64,000 nucleotides of DNA from Paenibacillus turicensis (lineage in GTDB: Bacteria > Bacillota > Bacilli > Paenibacillales > Paenibacillaceae), in contig NZ_JAGGKG010000003.1 in assembly GCF_017873435.1 (NCBI RefSeq), forward strand, positions 186,001 to 250,000, written 5' to 3'. The notes below the pieces were generated by a model. That model was not told the DNA's origin. It ran no database searches and worked only from the letters and a program-made list of their open reading frames with translations. A program made the translations under genes and the position numbers. Positions 54,466-62,502 of the stretch are shown piece after piece (within the stretch, counting starts at the first letter, position 1; the number at the start of each line of letters is the position of its first letter).

Positions 54466-57350
54466 TGGGTGCGCCGTTGATTCGTTTGCTGTTCCGTAAA
54501 ATGTGGAATACGAAATGGCTAACTATAAGTACATTGTTAGGACTCGTTGTTGCCGTATCCTTTACCGTAAGTATTCCGATGTATTCGGATGGTTCACTAA
54601 AGCGTGTCGTATCTAGTACACTTATTGCTAACAGCGAAGGTTTGCCTGCGGGTTCCTTACTCATGAGCTATCAGGCTTCAGGGGGAGCGAAAACAGATCC
54701 AAATGCATTAGAAGCTGTAAACAAATATATTACAGATGAAGTTCCACAGGAAATTGGCTTCCCGTTTGATACTTATGTAAACACTCGCTCCTTACGTACG
54801 AGTGAGATTTATCCAGATGATCCAAGTAAAGTTGATGCTAGTCGAACAAGAACGATGACCTTGCTTAGTATGAACAACGTTAAGGATCATATTACAGTTA
54901 CAAATGGAAAGTTGTTTTCTGATACAGTCCAAGGTGATGTCATCGAAGTGATGATGCTAGAGGAAGCGATGTATCGTCAGGATCTGCATGTTGGTGATAT
55001 TATTAATTATCCGATCGCTAGTGGACTTGATATCGTGTTAAAAGTGAAAATTGTGGGTGTATTTGAATCTAAAGTAGATCAGGACCCATATTGGTATCAA
55101 GGCTTTGAGAGCATGATGAACAATCTGTATGTCAATGATAAAGTGTTTAATGAGCATTTCTTGAAAAAATTAAAGATCCCAGTTCATAGCAGCGCATGGT
55201 ATTATGCTTTTGATTTACGTGAAATTAAAACCTCACAGCTGACCCCACTTGCAAATACATTAGATCGTTTAAATGTAGAACTGTATCAGAAGCTGAAGGA
55301 TACAAAGGTGGATATTTCATTTGGTAACTTGCTTGAGGATTTCCGTAAGCAAAGCTTACAGATGCAGACGCTATTGTTTACACTTGCTGCACCGATGATT
55401 GCGATGGTATTCTATTATATTGTCATGAATGCTAGACAAGCATTAGATAAGCAAAAAAGTGATATCGCTGTGTTACGTAGTCGTGGTGCATCTACAAACC
55501 AAATTATTTTAATTTATTTATTTGAAGGTATTATTCTTGGTGTCGTGGCCATGATTTTAGGACCATTGCTTGGTTACTTTATGTCAAAAAGTATCGGTTC
55601 AGCTAACGGCTTCTTAACCTTTGTTGACCGGAAATCAATTCCAGTTGGCTTTAATATGGACGCTATTTTATTAGGTTTAGGAGCAGTTGTTATTGCCATC
55701 CTTGCCACGTTATTACCTGCAATAAGCTATGCTAGAGCTTCGATTGTTAATGCGAAGCAAAAGCAAGCACGCTCAGATCAAAGACCATTTTGGCAACGTT
55801 GGTATATTGATATTGTGCTGTTAGCCTTGTCCGGTTATGGCTTCTATATGTTTAACGAGAGACAAATGTTAACCTTCCAGACAGGTATGACAACCGATGA
55901 GCTGCAAGTACAGCCGTTTTTATTTTTTGTGCCTGCCATTGCTATTTTTTCTTTAGGGCTATTTTTCTTGCGCATATTCCCGTTAATTTTAAAATTGATC
56001 GGCTGGTTAGGTAAACGTTGGTTACCTGTCCCATATTATTTGAGCTTAACACAGTTATCACGTTCTTCCACCGCTTATTATCCGTTAATGATCTTACTTG
56101 TTTTGACATTAGGACTTGGTGTGTATAATGCATCTGCGGCGAGAACGATTGATCTTAACTCAACTGAACGTACATTGTATAAGTATGGTTCTGATGTAAT
56201 TGTAAAAACGGTATGGGATTCAACTCCCGAAGCTAAAAAGCCTAATCAAAATAATGCAGGCGGGGGTCAAGGTGGTGCTGGCGGTAACCCAGGAGGTGCT
56301 GGTGGTGGTCAAGGTGGAAATCCGGGCCAACCGAATAACCAACCAACGAAGCTTATTTATTCTGAGCCACCATTTGAAATTTTCCGTAAATTAGACGGGG
56401 TTAAGGCTGCGGCTAGAGTGCTTCAAACAAAAGGTAACATTATCGTTTCTGGCCGATCAGCAGGTCAAGGTATTATGATGGGTATAGATAATTTAGATTT
56501 TTCTAAGGTGGCATGGTTCCGTAATGATTTATTCCCAGTTCATCCATTCCAATATTTGAATCTGTTAGGTATGAATGAAAGTGCGGCCTTAGTGCCACAA
56601 ACCTTAGCAGACAAATATAAGCTGAAGCCAGGAGATGTGTTCCAGGTTTCATTTGGAGAACAGACGGTAGACTTTGCTGTATATGGTATTATTCCATATT
56701 GGCCTTCACAATATCCTGATAAAACACCATTTGTGATCGCTAACCTAGACTATATTTATGACCAAGTGCCATTGATTCCTTATGAAGTTTGGTTGAAAAT
56801 GGAAGATAAAGCTAAATCAGGGCCGATTATCACTAAGCTTGCTGAGAAGGGGATTGAGGTATCTTCAGTTAGTGATGTAAGAAGTGAGCTCGTGGCACAA
56901 GCCAAACATCCTACACGTGGTGGTGTATTTGGTATTTTAAGTTTGGGCTTCTTAGTTTCTGTCATTATTTCTTTGATTGGTTATATATTATATTGGTTCT
57001 TTAACTTATCAGGACGTGTTGTCCAATTCGGTATTTTAAGAGCAATGGGACTCTCTAAGCGTCAGCTTACCAATATGTTGCTCGCAGAACAGATTTTAAC
57101 AGCAGGTTTGTCTATTGTTTTAGGGATTATCATCGGTAAGGTTGTAGGTAGACTGTTTCTTCCGTTTTTACAAACGGCAGACAATGTGACAACACAAGTT
57201 CCGCCATTTAGAATCATCTTTGATTCAAAGGATACGCTGCAATTATATGTTGTTGTATTCGTGATGCTTACGCTTGGAGCAGGGCTCCTATTCTGGCAAA
57301 TTCGCCGTTTACGTGTGCATCAAGCGGTGAAGATGGGAGAGGAACGTTAA
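54465..57350 (+). CDS. Large FtsX-like ABC permease
   Basis: 961 aa. N-terminal helix (WLTISTLLGLVVAVSFTVSI), extracytoplasmic domain, a first FtsX block of helices (about 300-465) including AVLRSRGASTNQIILIYLFEG, a second pair near 490-545, a large external domain with a Gly/Asn/Gln/Pro low-complexity insertion near residue 600, and a last FtsX helix set (about 820-950) with FGILRAMGLSKRQL. Two FtsX-type halves in one chain mean one permease may make the full pore. Flanked by two different ATPase genes. Confidence 0.88.
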   Translation: MGAPLIRLLFRKMWNTKWLTISTLLGLVVAVSFTVSIPMYSDGSLKRVVSSTLIANSEGLPAGSLLMSYQASGGAKTDPNALEAVNKYITDEVPQEIGFPFDTYVNTRSLRTSEIYPDDPSKVDASRTRTMTLLSMNNVKDHITVTNGKLFSDTVQGDVIEVMMLEEAMYRQDLHVGDIINYPIASGLDIVLKVKIVGVFESKVDQDPYWYQGFESMMNNLYVNDKVFNEHFLKKLKIPVHSSAWYYAFDLREIKTSQLTPLANTLDRLNVELYQKLKDTKVDISFGNLLEDFRKQSLQMQTLLFTLAAPMIAMVFYYIVMNARQALDKQKSDIAVLRSRGASTNQIILIYLFEGIILGVVAMILGPLLGYFMSKSIGSANGFLTFVDRKSIPVGFNMDAILLGLGAVVIAILATLLPAISYARASIVNAKQKQARSDQRPFWQRWYIDIVLLALSGYGFYMFNERQMLTFQTGMTTDELQVQPFLFFVPAIAIFSLGLFFLRIFPLILKLIGWLGKRWLPVPYYLSLTQLSRSSTAYYPLMILLVLTLGLGVYNASAARTIDLNSTERTLYKYGSDVIVKTVWDSTPEAKKPNQNNAGGGQGGAGGNPGGAGGGQGGNPGQPNNQPTKLIYSEPPFEIFRKLDGVKAAARVLQTKGNIIVSGRSAGQGIMMGIDNLDFSKVAWFRNDLFPVHPFQYLNLLGMNESAALVPQTLADKYKLKPGDVFQVSFGEQTVDFAVYGIIPYWPSQYPDKTPFVIANLDYIYDQVPLIPYEVWLKMEDKAKSGPIITKLAEKGIEVSSVSDVRSELVAQAKHPTRGGVFGILSLGFLVSVIISLIGYILYWFFNLSGRVVQFGILRAMGLSKRQLTNMLLAEQILTAGLSIVLGIIIGKVVGRLFLPFLQTADNVTTQVPPFRIIFDSKDTLQLYVVVFVMLTLGAGLLFWQIRRLRVHQAVKMGEER

Positions 57351-57351
57351 T

Positions 57352-58245
57352 ATGATTCAATGCGAGGGCTTAGTAAAAATCTTTAAAACAGAAGACATTG
57401 AGGTTGTTGCGCTCCAAGGTCTTAATTTAAATGTAGAGCAAGGCGAAATTATGGCTATTATTGGGAACAGTGGGAGTGGAAAATCTACGCTTCTAAACAT
57501 TTTAGGTGGGTTGGATCGTCCCTCAGCAGGTCAAGTCAATGTTGGCGGCTGGGATTTATTAAAAATCAAGGATGAACAGCTCGTAGAATACAAGCGTAAA
57601 ACGGTTGGTTTCGTATGGCAAAACAATGCCCGTAACCTATTGCCATATCTCACTGCCCTTGAAAATGTCGAAATGCCTATGATGCTAACAGGCAAAGTAG
57701 ATCGCGCATATGCAATGCAGTTATTGGAATGGGTTGGGTTGGAGCATCGGATGCACAGTAAGCTTCATCAACTATCTGGTGGTGAACAGCAGCGGGTAGC
57801 GATTGCAATTTCCTTGTCTAACCGGCCACAAATGTTGCTTGCCGATGAACCGACAGGTTCGGTGGATACAGCGACCTCAGATAGAATTATGAATATTTTC
57901 CGTCAGGTAAATAAAGAGCTAGGAATTACCGTTGTTATTGTAACGCATGATTTGGAGCTAGCGAGTAAGGTGGATCGAGTGGTTGCAATTCGAGATGGGC
58001 TTACAAGCACAGAGTTTGTGAAGCGTAATCCTAATTTAGATGATGCAGATCAAGGCTTTGAAGGAGGTGGCAGCCTACAAGAGGTGCATGAAGCATTTGT
58101 AGTTGTTGACCGAGCAGGAAGATTGCAGGTGCCCAAAGAATATTTAGAATCGATAGGAATTGAAGGTAGAGCTTCAATGGAATTTGATGGAGATAAAATT
58201 GTAATCACAGCACCGAAGTTAGTGAAGGGGGAAAAAGTTGAATGA
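57352..58245 (+). CDS. Second MacB/LolD-type ABC ATPase
   Basis: 297 aa. Walker A GNSGSGKST, VGFVWQNNARNLLPYL, signature LSGGEQQRVAIAISL, Walker B LLADEPTGSVD, VTHDLE. The C-terminal about 75 residues (from GGGSLQEVHEAFVVVD to the end) form an extra domain with VPKEYLESIGIEGRASMEF, reminiscent of an AbrB-like or regulatory strand pair; I cannot name it. Starts 2 nt after the permease and overlaps the solute-binding gene by 4 nt. Confidence 0.88.
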   Translation: MIQCEGLVKIFKTEDIEVVALQGLNLNVEQGEIMAIIGNSGSGKSTLLNILGGLDRPSAGQVNVGGWDLLKIKDEQLVEYKRKTVGFVWQNNARNLLPYLTALENVEMPMMLTGKVDRAYAMQLLEWVGLEHRMHSKLHQLSGGEQQRVAIAISLSNRPQMLLADEPTGSVDTATSDRIMNIFRQVNKELGITVVIVTHDLELASKVDRVVAIRDGLTSTEFVKRNPNLDDADQGFEGGGSLQEVHEAFVVVDRAGRLQVPKEYLESIGIEGRASMEFDGDKIVITAPKLVKGEKVE

Positions 58246-59735
58246 CGAAAAAAAACAAATTTAAAAAGCTACTAATCGCTACCGTTGTAGCTACGATGGC
58301 ATTGGGACTGCTAGCAGGCTGTACAAGTAAAACATCGAAAAATGAAAATGAGCAGAAGGTAGTAAGAATTGGTATGTTGTACGGCTCCTCTGATGATTCT
58401 TATTTCCGTCAGCAATATACTGATCTGTTTGAGTACTCAAATAAAAATGTAACCTTTGAAATCGTGCCAGCCATCGATTACTCCTCTTATCAGTTTAGTG
58501 AAAGTAAACAAAGAGAAATGCCTGATGAGTTTGAGAGTATAAAGAAACTAATGACAGGAGATAACCCTGTTGATATCGTGATTGCTGACACAGGTACTCT
58601 AAAAAAATTAGTTCAAGAAAATATGCTCAAGCAGCTTGATCCATTAATGCAAGAGGATAAATTTGATACGTCTGATATCGTCCCTGCTGTTTTAGGTGGA
58701 TTACAGGATGTTGGGGAAGGTAAGCTATATGGTCTTACCCCTTCATTTAGCTCATCAGCATTATATTACAATAAAAAAGTGTTTGCAGATGCAGGCATAG
58801 AAGTACCTAAAGACAATATGACTTGGGATGAAGTTTTTGCAACCGCAACTAGATTGGCAAAAGGTGAAGGAAAGGAGAGAACCTTTGGCTTCTCATTTAG
58901 CTCGTATGCTGGTGATGCGTACTGGAGTATGCAAAATATTTACATGAATACCCTTCAGCTTAAAACGTTTGACGATAAAGCGGAAACGATGACTGTAAAT
59001 TCACCGCAATGGAAAAAGTCATGGGAATCGATTGCTAAGCTAATTAAAGATAAAATCGTCCCAACTGATCAAGATATAGTATATGATGATAGAAACTGGA
59101 CTCCAATTAGTAACGATTTATTTTTACAAGGTAGATTGGGAATGATGATTGGCGATAGCAATTATATTAATCAAATTGAAAATGCAAACAAAAATGCGGT
59201 AGGAGAAATCAAAGATTTCAAAGCTGTAGATTGGGATGTAGTTACCGTTCCTGTACATGCTGAAAAACCAGATATTGGTTCAAGTGTTTATTTGAGCAAT
59301 ATTTTTGCAATTAATAATAGCGCACCTAATGCTGAAACAGCTTGGGAATTTATTAAATTTGTGAATGGTGAAGATTTTGCTAAGCTTAGATCCCGCAGTG
59401 GTTCAAGTTATGAGATGGTATCGCGTAAATCATTTATTAAGCCCAAACAAGGTTTAGATTATAACATTGAAGCCTTCTTTAAATTAAAACCGCTACCACC
59501 AACTAATTCAGCTTTAGATAAGCTGTACGTAGAGAAACCAGGATTAAATCAGGTTAATAATGGTAATAAATATTTCCAACAGGTGGTTGAGAATAAATTA
59601 AGTGTTGAGGAAGCATTAAAGAAATGGACTGAGGATGGCAATAAAATGTTGATCGAGCTTAAAAATAATCCTAAGGTTCAGTTCCAAGAGGATGGTACGC
59701 CTTATGTGCCAAGTGAAGAAGGAATTGCACGTTAG
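58242..59735 (+). CDS. Family-1 extracellular solute-binding lipoprotein
   Basis: 497 aa. Signal with lipobox LLAGCTSK, then a sugar-type (MalE-like) binding fold: DIVIADTGTLKKLVQENML, YGLTPSFSSSALYYNKKVF, GRLGMMIGDSNYI, NIFAINNSAPNAETAWEFIKF. Such proteins normally serve importers with MalFG-type permeases, yet this gene is translationally coupled to an FtsX-type cluster and no MalFG-type permease is near. Ligand unknown. A terminator follows. Confidence 0.85.
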   Translation: MTKKNKFKKLLIATVVATMALGLLAGCTSKTSKNENEQKVVRIGMLYGSSDDSYFRQQYTDLFEYSNKNVTFEIVPAIDYSSYQFSESKQREMPDEFESIKKLMTGDNPVDIVIADTGTLKKLVQENMLKQLDPLMQEDKFDTSDIVPAVLGGLQDVGEGKLYGLTPSFSSSALYYNKKVFADAGIEVPKDNMTWDEVFATATRLAKGEGKERTFGFSFSSYAGDAYWSMQNIYMNTLQLKTFDDKAETMTVNSPQWKKSWESIAKLIKDKIVPTDQDIVYDDRNWTPISNDLFLQGRLGMMIGDSNYINQIENANKNAVGEIKDFKAVDWDVVTVPVHAEKPDIGSSVYLSNIFAINNSAPNAETAWEFIKFVNGEDFAKLRSRSGSSYEMVSRKSFIKPKQGLDYNIEAFFKLKPLPPTNSALDKLYVEKPGLNQVNNGNKYFQQVVENKLSVEEALKKWTEDGNKMLIELKNNPKVQFQEDGTPYVPSEEGIAR

Positions 59736-59771
59736 TTCTCTAGTCGTCGTGTGTTGATTGAAAATAAATGT

Positions 59772-59831
59772 CTTATTAGCTGTTTAAAAAGTGGGCTTAG
59801 TCCTATAACAGCTAATAAGGCTATTTTTTAT
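59772..59831 (+). terminator. Terminator of the five-gene ABC cluster
   Basis: CTTATTAGCTGTT (59772-59784) pairs perfectly with AACAGCTAATAAG (59807-59819), then GCTATTTTTTATT. Confidence 0.85.
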
Positions 59832-59940
59832 TCTATTACCGTCTTATCAGGCGCGCTCTAGAGCAGCAATACAACTTTTTTTAATGTTTTATATGCAATT
59901 GGGTATTCTATAGCTTAAATAAGCTTATAGGAGGATTTAT

Positions 59941-60105
59941 ATGCAATGGGTTTACTTTAATAAATTATACAAAACAAAATTTCAAGCCGGTTGTCTTGCT
60001 AAACGGTTGGAACAGGATGGTTGGATTTATGGTTTCGATGAAATGAGAGAGGTTGAAATTTATCGTTCGCGAAAAGGGAAATACGGTGTGCGTTTTATCC
60101 AATAA
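59941..60105 (+). CDS. 54-residue small basic protein
   Basis: Short ORF with a strong ribosome site (AGGAGG, 7-8 nt before ATG). The product contains QWVYFNKLYKTKFQAGCLAK and EVEIYRSRKGKYGVRFIQ: aromatic and basic, no signal peptide or membrane segment. I do not recognise the family. It lies between the ABC cluster terminator and a tRNA promoter, so it is a single-gene unit. Confidence 0.65.
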   Translation: MQWVYFNKLYKTKFQAGCLAKRLEQDGWIYGFDEMREVEIYRSRKGKYGVRFIQ

Positions 60106-60112
60106 ATAATAC

Positions 60113-60142
60113 TTGACGAATCGCTTCATTATCGTGTATATT
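60113..60142 (+). promoter_or_regulatory. Promoter of the tRNA-fMet/tRNA-Ile2 pair
   Basis: TTGACG (60113-60118), 18-bp spacer, TATATT (60137-60142); tRNA-fMet begins 22 nt later. Confidence 0.7.
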
Positions 60143-60164
60143 ATTACTTGTCGCTGTTTATTAT

Positions 60165-60238
<74 letters not shown>

Positions 60239-60248
60239 TTAGATTTGC

Positions 60249-60322
60249 GGGCCCTTAGCTCAGTTGGTTAGAGCGGTCGGCTCATAACCGATTGGTCGGG
60301 GGTTCAAGTCCCTCAGGGCCCA
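60249..60322 (+). tRNA. tRNA-Ile2 (CAU anticodon, lysidine type)
   Basis: 74-nt cloverleaf; acceptor GGGCCCT pairs with AGGGCCC, discriminator A. The anticodon loop CTCATAA carries CAU. The GGCTCATAACC anticodon arm and A73 fit the minor isoleucine tRNA, whose C34 is modified to lysidine by TilS and which reads AUA; elongator Met is the alternative. CCA is not encoded. Confidence 0.85.
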
Positions 60323-60331
60323 TAGCAAGTA

Positions 60332-60362
60332 ACTCCCTTGTGTAGCAAGGGAGTTTTTGTTT
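60332..60362 (+). terminator. Terminator after the tRNA pair
   Basis: ACTCCCTTG (60332-60340) pairs with CAAGGGAGT (60346-60354), 5-nt loop, T-rich tail. Confidence 0.85.
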
Positions 60363-60397
60363 TTACATTGTGTTGTGAGAAAAAAGTAAAATATTGC

Positions 60398-60427
60398 TTG
60401 CATCATAGCTTTGATTTGTGGTATAGT
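60398..60427 (+). promoter_or_regulatory. Promoter of tRNA-Leu copy 1
   Basis: TTGCAT (60398-60403), 18-bp spacer, TATAGT (60422-60427). The same hexamer type and spacing precede tRNA-Leu copy 2. Confidence 0.65.
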
Positions 60428-60489
60428 CATGAATACAGGATATAAGCCCTGTATGAATTTAACGTAGTCCTCGTTAAATCTCTTTTTAA

Positions 60490-60575
60490 GCCGGGATGGC
60501 GGAATTGGCAGACGCACAGGACTTAAAATCCTGCGGTAGGTGACTATCGTACCGGTTCAAGTCCGGTTCTCGGCA
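60490..60575 (+). tRNA. tRNA-Leu (UAA), copy 1
   Basis: 86-nt class II cloverleaf with long variable arm. Acceptor GCCGGGA pairs with TCTCGGC (one G-U). Anticodon stem CAGGA/TCCTG with loop CTTAAAA gives anticodon UAA. CCA not encoded. Confidence 0.95.
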
Positions 60576-60581
60576 TTATTT

Positions 60582-60628
60582 AAAAACATCGTATTTCTCT
60601 TTGTAAAGGAGAATAATACGATGTTTTT
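60582..60628 (+). terminator. Terminator after tRNA-Leu copy 1
   Basis: AAAAACATCGTATT (60582-60595) pairs with AATACGATGTTTTT, closing over TCTC...GAGA, followed by T's. Confidence 0.85.
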
Positions 60629-60742
60629 TATTTATTGTTAATTTGAGTGTATGTATTTTTATTGTGTGATTAAAGATGTGGTTATTTTATGATCGTTTAT
60701 GGTAAATTAATAATTACTATAAATAGAAAGAAGGCGTACACC

Positions 60743-61201
60743 TTGATTTTAGCAGCATTAGAGCAAGAAGAACAATATCGCCAAGCATACCCAGGCTTCG
60801 CACAAGCATTTGATTTCTTAAAGCAACCAGGAGTAGCAGAGCTTGAACCAGGTAAATACGAGATCGACGGCCAAAATATTTATGCAATGATTCAGCATTA
60901 CAATACGAAACCCGAAGAGAATTGTGGTTGGGAAAGTCATCGTAAATATATTGATATTCAATATTTGATTGAAGGTAATGAGCAAATTAATGTTGCTCCA
61001 ACTGATCAGCTTGTGATGAAGGGCGACTACATAGTAGAGAAGGATAAGGTTAGCTATGAGGTTCCAACAATAAAATCTAATGCTTTACAGCTAAATACGG
61101 GTCAATTTGCAGTGTTTTTCCCTCAGGATGCTCACCAGGCTTCGATTAGCTCAGAAGAGTCTGTAGCTGTAAAAAAAGTGGTTTTAAAGGTGCAAGTTTA
61201 G
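60743..61201 (+). CDS. YhcH/YjgK/YiaL family (DUF386) protein
   Basis: 152-aa cupin-like beta-barrel protein. GKYEIDGQNIYAMIQHY, WESHRKYIDIQYLIEG and FFPQDAHQASI carry the conserved residues of the family, proposed to act in sialic acid or uronate sugar metabolism; the exact reaction is unsettled. TTG 60743 follows AAGAAGG at 8 nt and gives the usual N-terminus; the upstream ATG 60689 lacks a ribosome site. It is a single gene caught between two tRNA-Leu(UAA) copies. Confidence 0.85.
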   Translation: MILAALEQEEQYRQAYPGFAQAFDFLKQPGVAELEPGKYEIDGQNIYAMIQHYNTKPEENCGWESHRKYIDIQYLIEGNEQINVAPTDQLVMKGDYIVEKDKVSYEVPTIKSNALQLNTGQFAVFFPQDAHQASISSEESVAVKKVVLKVQV

Positions 61202-61230
61202 AACAGTAGATGAAGAGTAGATAAACGGTG

Positions 61231-61266
61231 TAGCATCACCCTTTGAGGGTGGTGCTATTTTTATAA
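61231..61266 (+). terminator. Terminator after the YhcH-family gene
   Basis: TAGCATCACCCT pairs with AGGGTGGTGCTA around a TTG loop (one mismatch), followed by TTTTTATAA. Confidence 0.85.
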
Positions 61267-61343
61267 CGTCAATAAGATCAACACATGGTAATTAATATGT
61301 GTACCTAGTGTACGTTACAAATAAAATATAATAATAAAAATGC

Positions 61344-61373
61344 TTGCATTATATAACATGTTTATGTTATATT
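61344..61373 (+). promoter_or_regulatory. Promoter of tRNA-Leu copy 2 with embedded palindrome
   Basis: TTGCAT (61344-61349), 18-bp spacer, TATATT (61368-61373). A perfect 9-bp inverted repeat ATATAACAT/ATGTTATAT (61351-61359, 61364-61372) fills the spacer and overlaps the -10. Confidence 0.6.
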
Positions 61374-61412
61374 CTATATTACAGGCGTTCAGTTAAGTTG
61401 TTTTTTGTTTAA

Positions 61413-61498
61413 GCCGGGGTGGCGGAACTGGCAGACGCACAGGACTTAAAATCCTGCGGTAGGTGACTACCGTACCGGTTCGATTCCGGTTCTCGGCA
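61413..61498 (+). tRNA. tRNA-Leu (UAA), copy 2
   Basis: 86-nt cloverleaf nearly identical to copy 1; it differs at a few bases in the acceptor, D, variable and T arms. Anticodon loop CTTAAAA again gives UAA. CCA not encoded. Confidence 0.95.
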
Positions 61499-61524
61499 TT
61501 ACATGTATTACATACGCTTAGTAA

Positions 61525-61560
61525 GAAAAGGGTGTTCAGATTATGAACGCTCTTTTTTTA
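61525..61560 (+). terminator. Terminator after tRNA-Leu copy 2
   Basis: GGGTGTTCA pairs with TGAACGCTC (two G-U wobbles) around GATTA, followed by seven T's. Confidence 0.8.
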
Positions 61561-61690
61561 TGTTTTTTTCTTCGTTATTGTTGTTAATTATGTAAAAGCG
61601 GTTGCTCTCATCCACCTGCTATCGTATGCTAAATATATTAGAAACTAGAAAAATATACATACTGCTATATTCAAAAGGAGAGATGGACTG

Positions 61691-62353
61691 TTGTTTGGAA
61701 ACGATTGGGATCAAATTTTAGAAAATGAAATAAATCAGGACCATTTTAAAAGTTTAATGAAATGGGCTGATTTGCAATATGAGCAGGATACTATTTTTCC
61801 CCCTAAAGAAAATATTTTTGAGGCTTTAAAATTGACAAGTTTTCAAAATACGAAAGTAGTCATTATCGGGCAAGATCCATATCATGGTGCTGGACAAGCC
61901 CATGGACTTAGCTTTTCTGTACAGGATGGGGTCAAGATTCCACCGTCACTACGAAACATTTATAAAGAAATGGCAAGTGACCTTGGTGTAGATATTCCGA
62001 CGACAGGTGACTTGACACCATGGGCGCAGCAAGGAGTATTACTTTTAAATAACGTTTTAACGGTCCGTGAAGGCGAAGCAGCATCTCACCAAGGTAAAGG
62101 GTGGGAAGTATTTACAGACGCAGTTATAGGGGCATTAAATGAGCGTCAACAGCCTGTTATTTTTGTGTTATGGGGAGCACATGCTCAAAAGAAGGGTGAA
62201 AAAATTAATACGGAGATGCATGTCGTTTTAACGTCTGCACATCCAAGTCCATTAGCAGCAAGAAGAGGTTTCTTTGGCAGTAAGCCATTTTCCACAATAA
62301 ATCAGCATTTAACTAGACTTAATGAAACACCGATAGATTGGAGTTTAAAGTAA
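61691..62353 (+). CDS. ung: Ung, uracil-DNA glycosylase (family 1)
   Basis: Removes uracil from DNA by base excision. Water-activating loop GQDPYHGAGQAHGLSFSV, TPWAQQGVLLLN, VLWGAHAQKK and the minor-groove loop HPSPLAARRGFFG are all present; 220 aa, normal. TTG start at 61691, 9 nt after GGAG. Monocistronic. Confidence 0.97.
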   Translation: MFGNDWDQILENEINQDHFKSLMKWADLQYEQDTIFPPKENIFEALKLTSFQNTKVVIIGQDPYHGAGQAHGLSFSVQDGVKIPPSLRNIYKEMASDLGVDIPTTGDLTPWAQQGVLLLNNVLTVREGEAASHQGKGWEVFTDAVIGALNERQQPVIFVLWGAHAQKKGEKINTEMHVVLTSAHPSPLAARRGFFGSKPFSTINQHLTRLNETPIDWSLK

Positions 62354-62502
62354 CGATCATTTAGATTGCTTTAAATGGTAGTAAAACTAGTTCTGAGGTA
62401 TCAATTATGTCAAAAAGACTTACGTAATTAATCCTATTAGACGATAAAGGAATAGTATGAGTATACGAAAATTTGGAAATCTGATCAAAAGGAGAGAATA
62501 AA

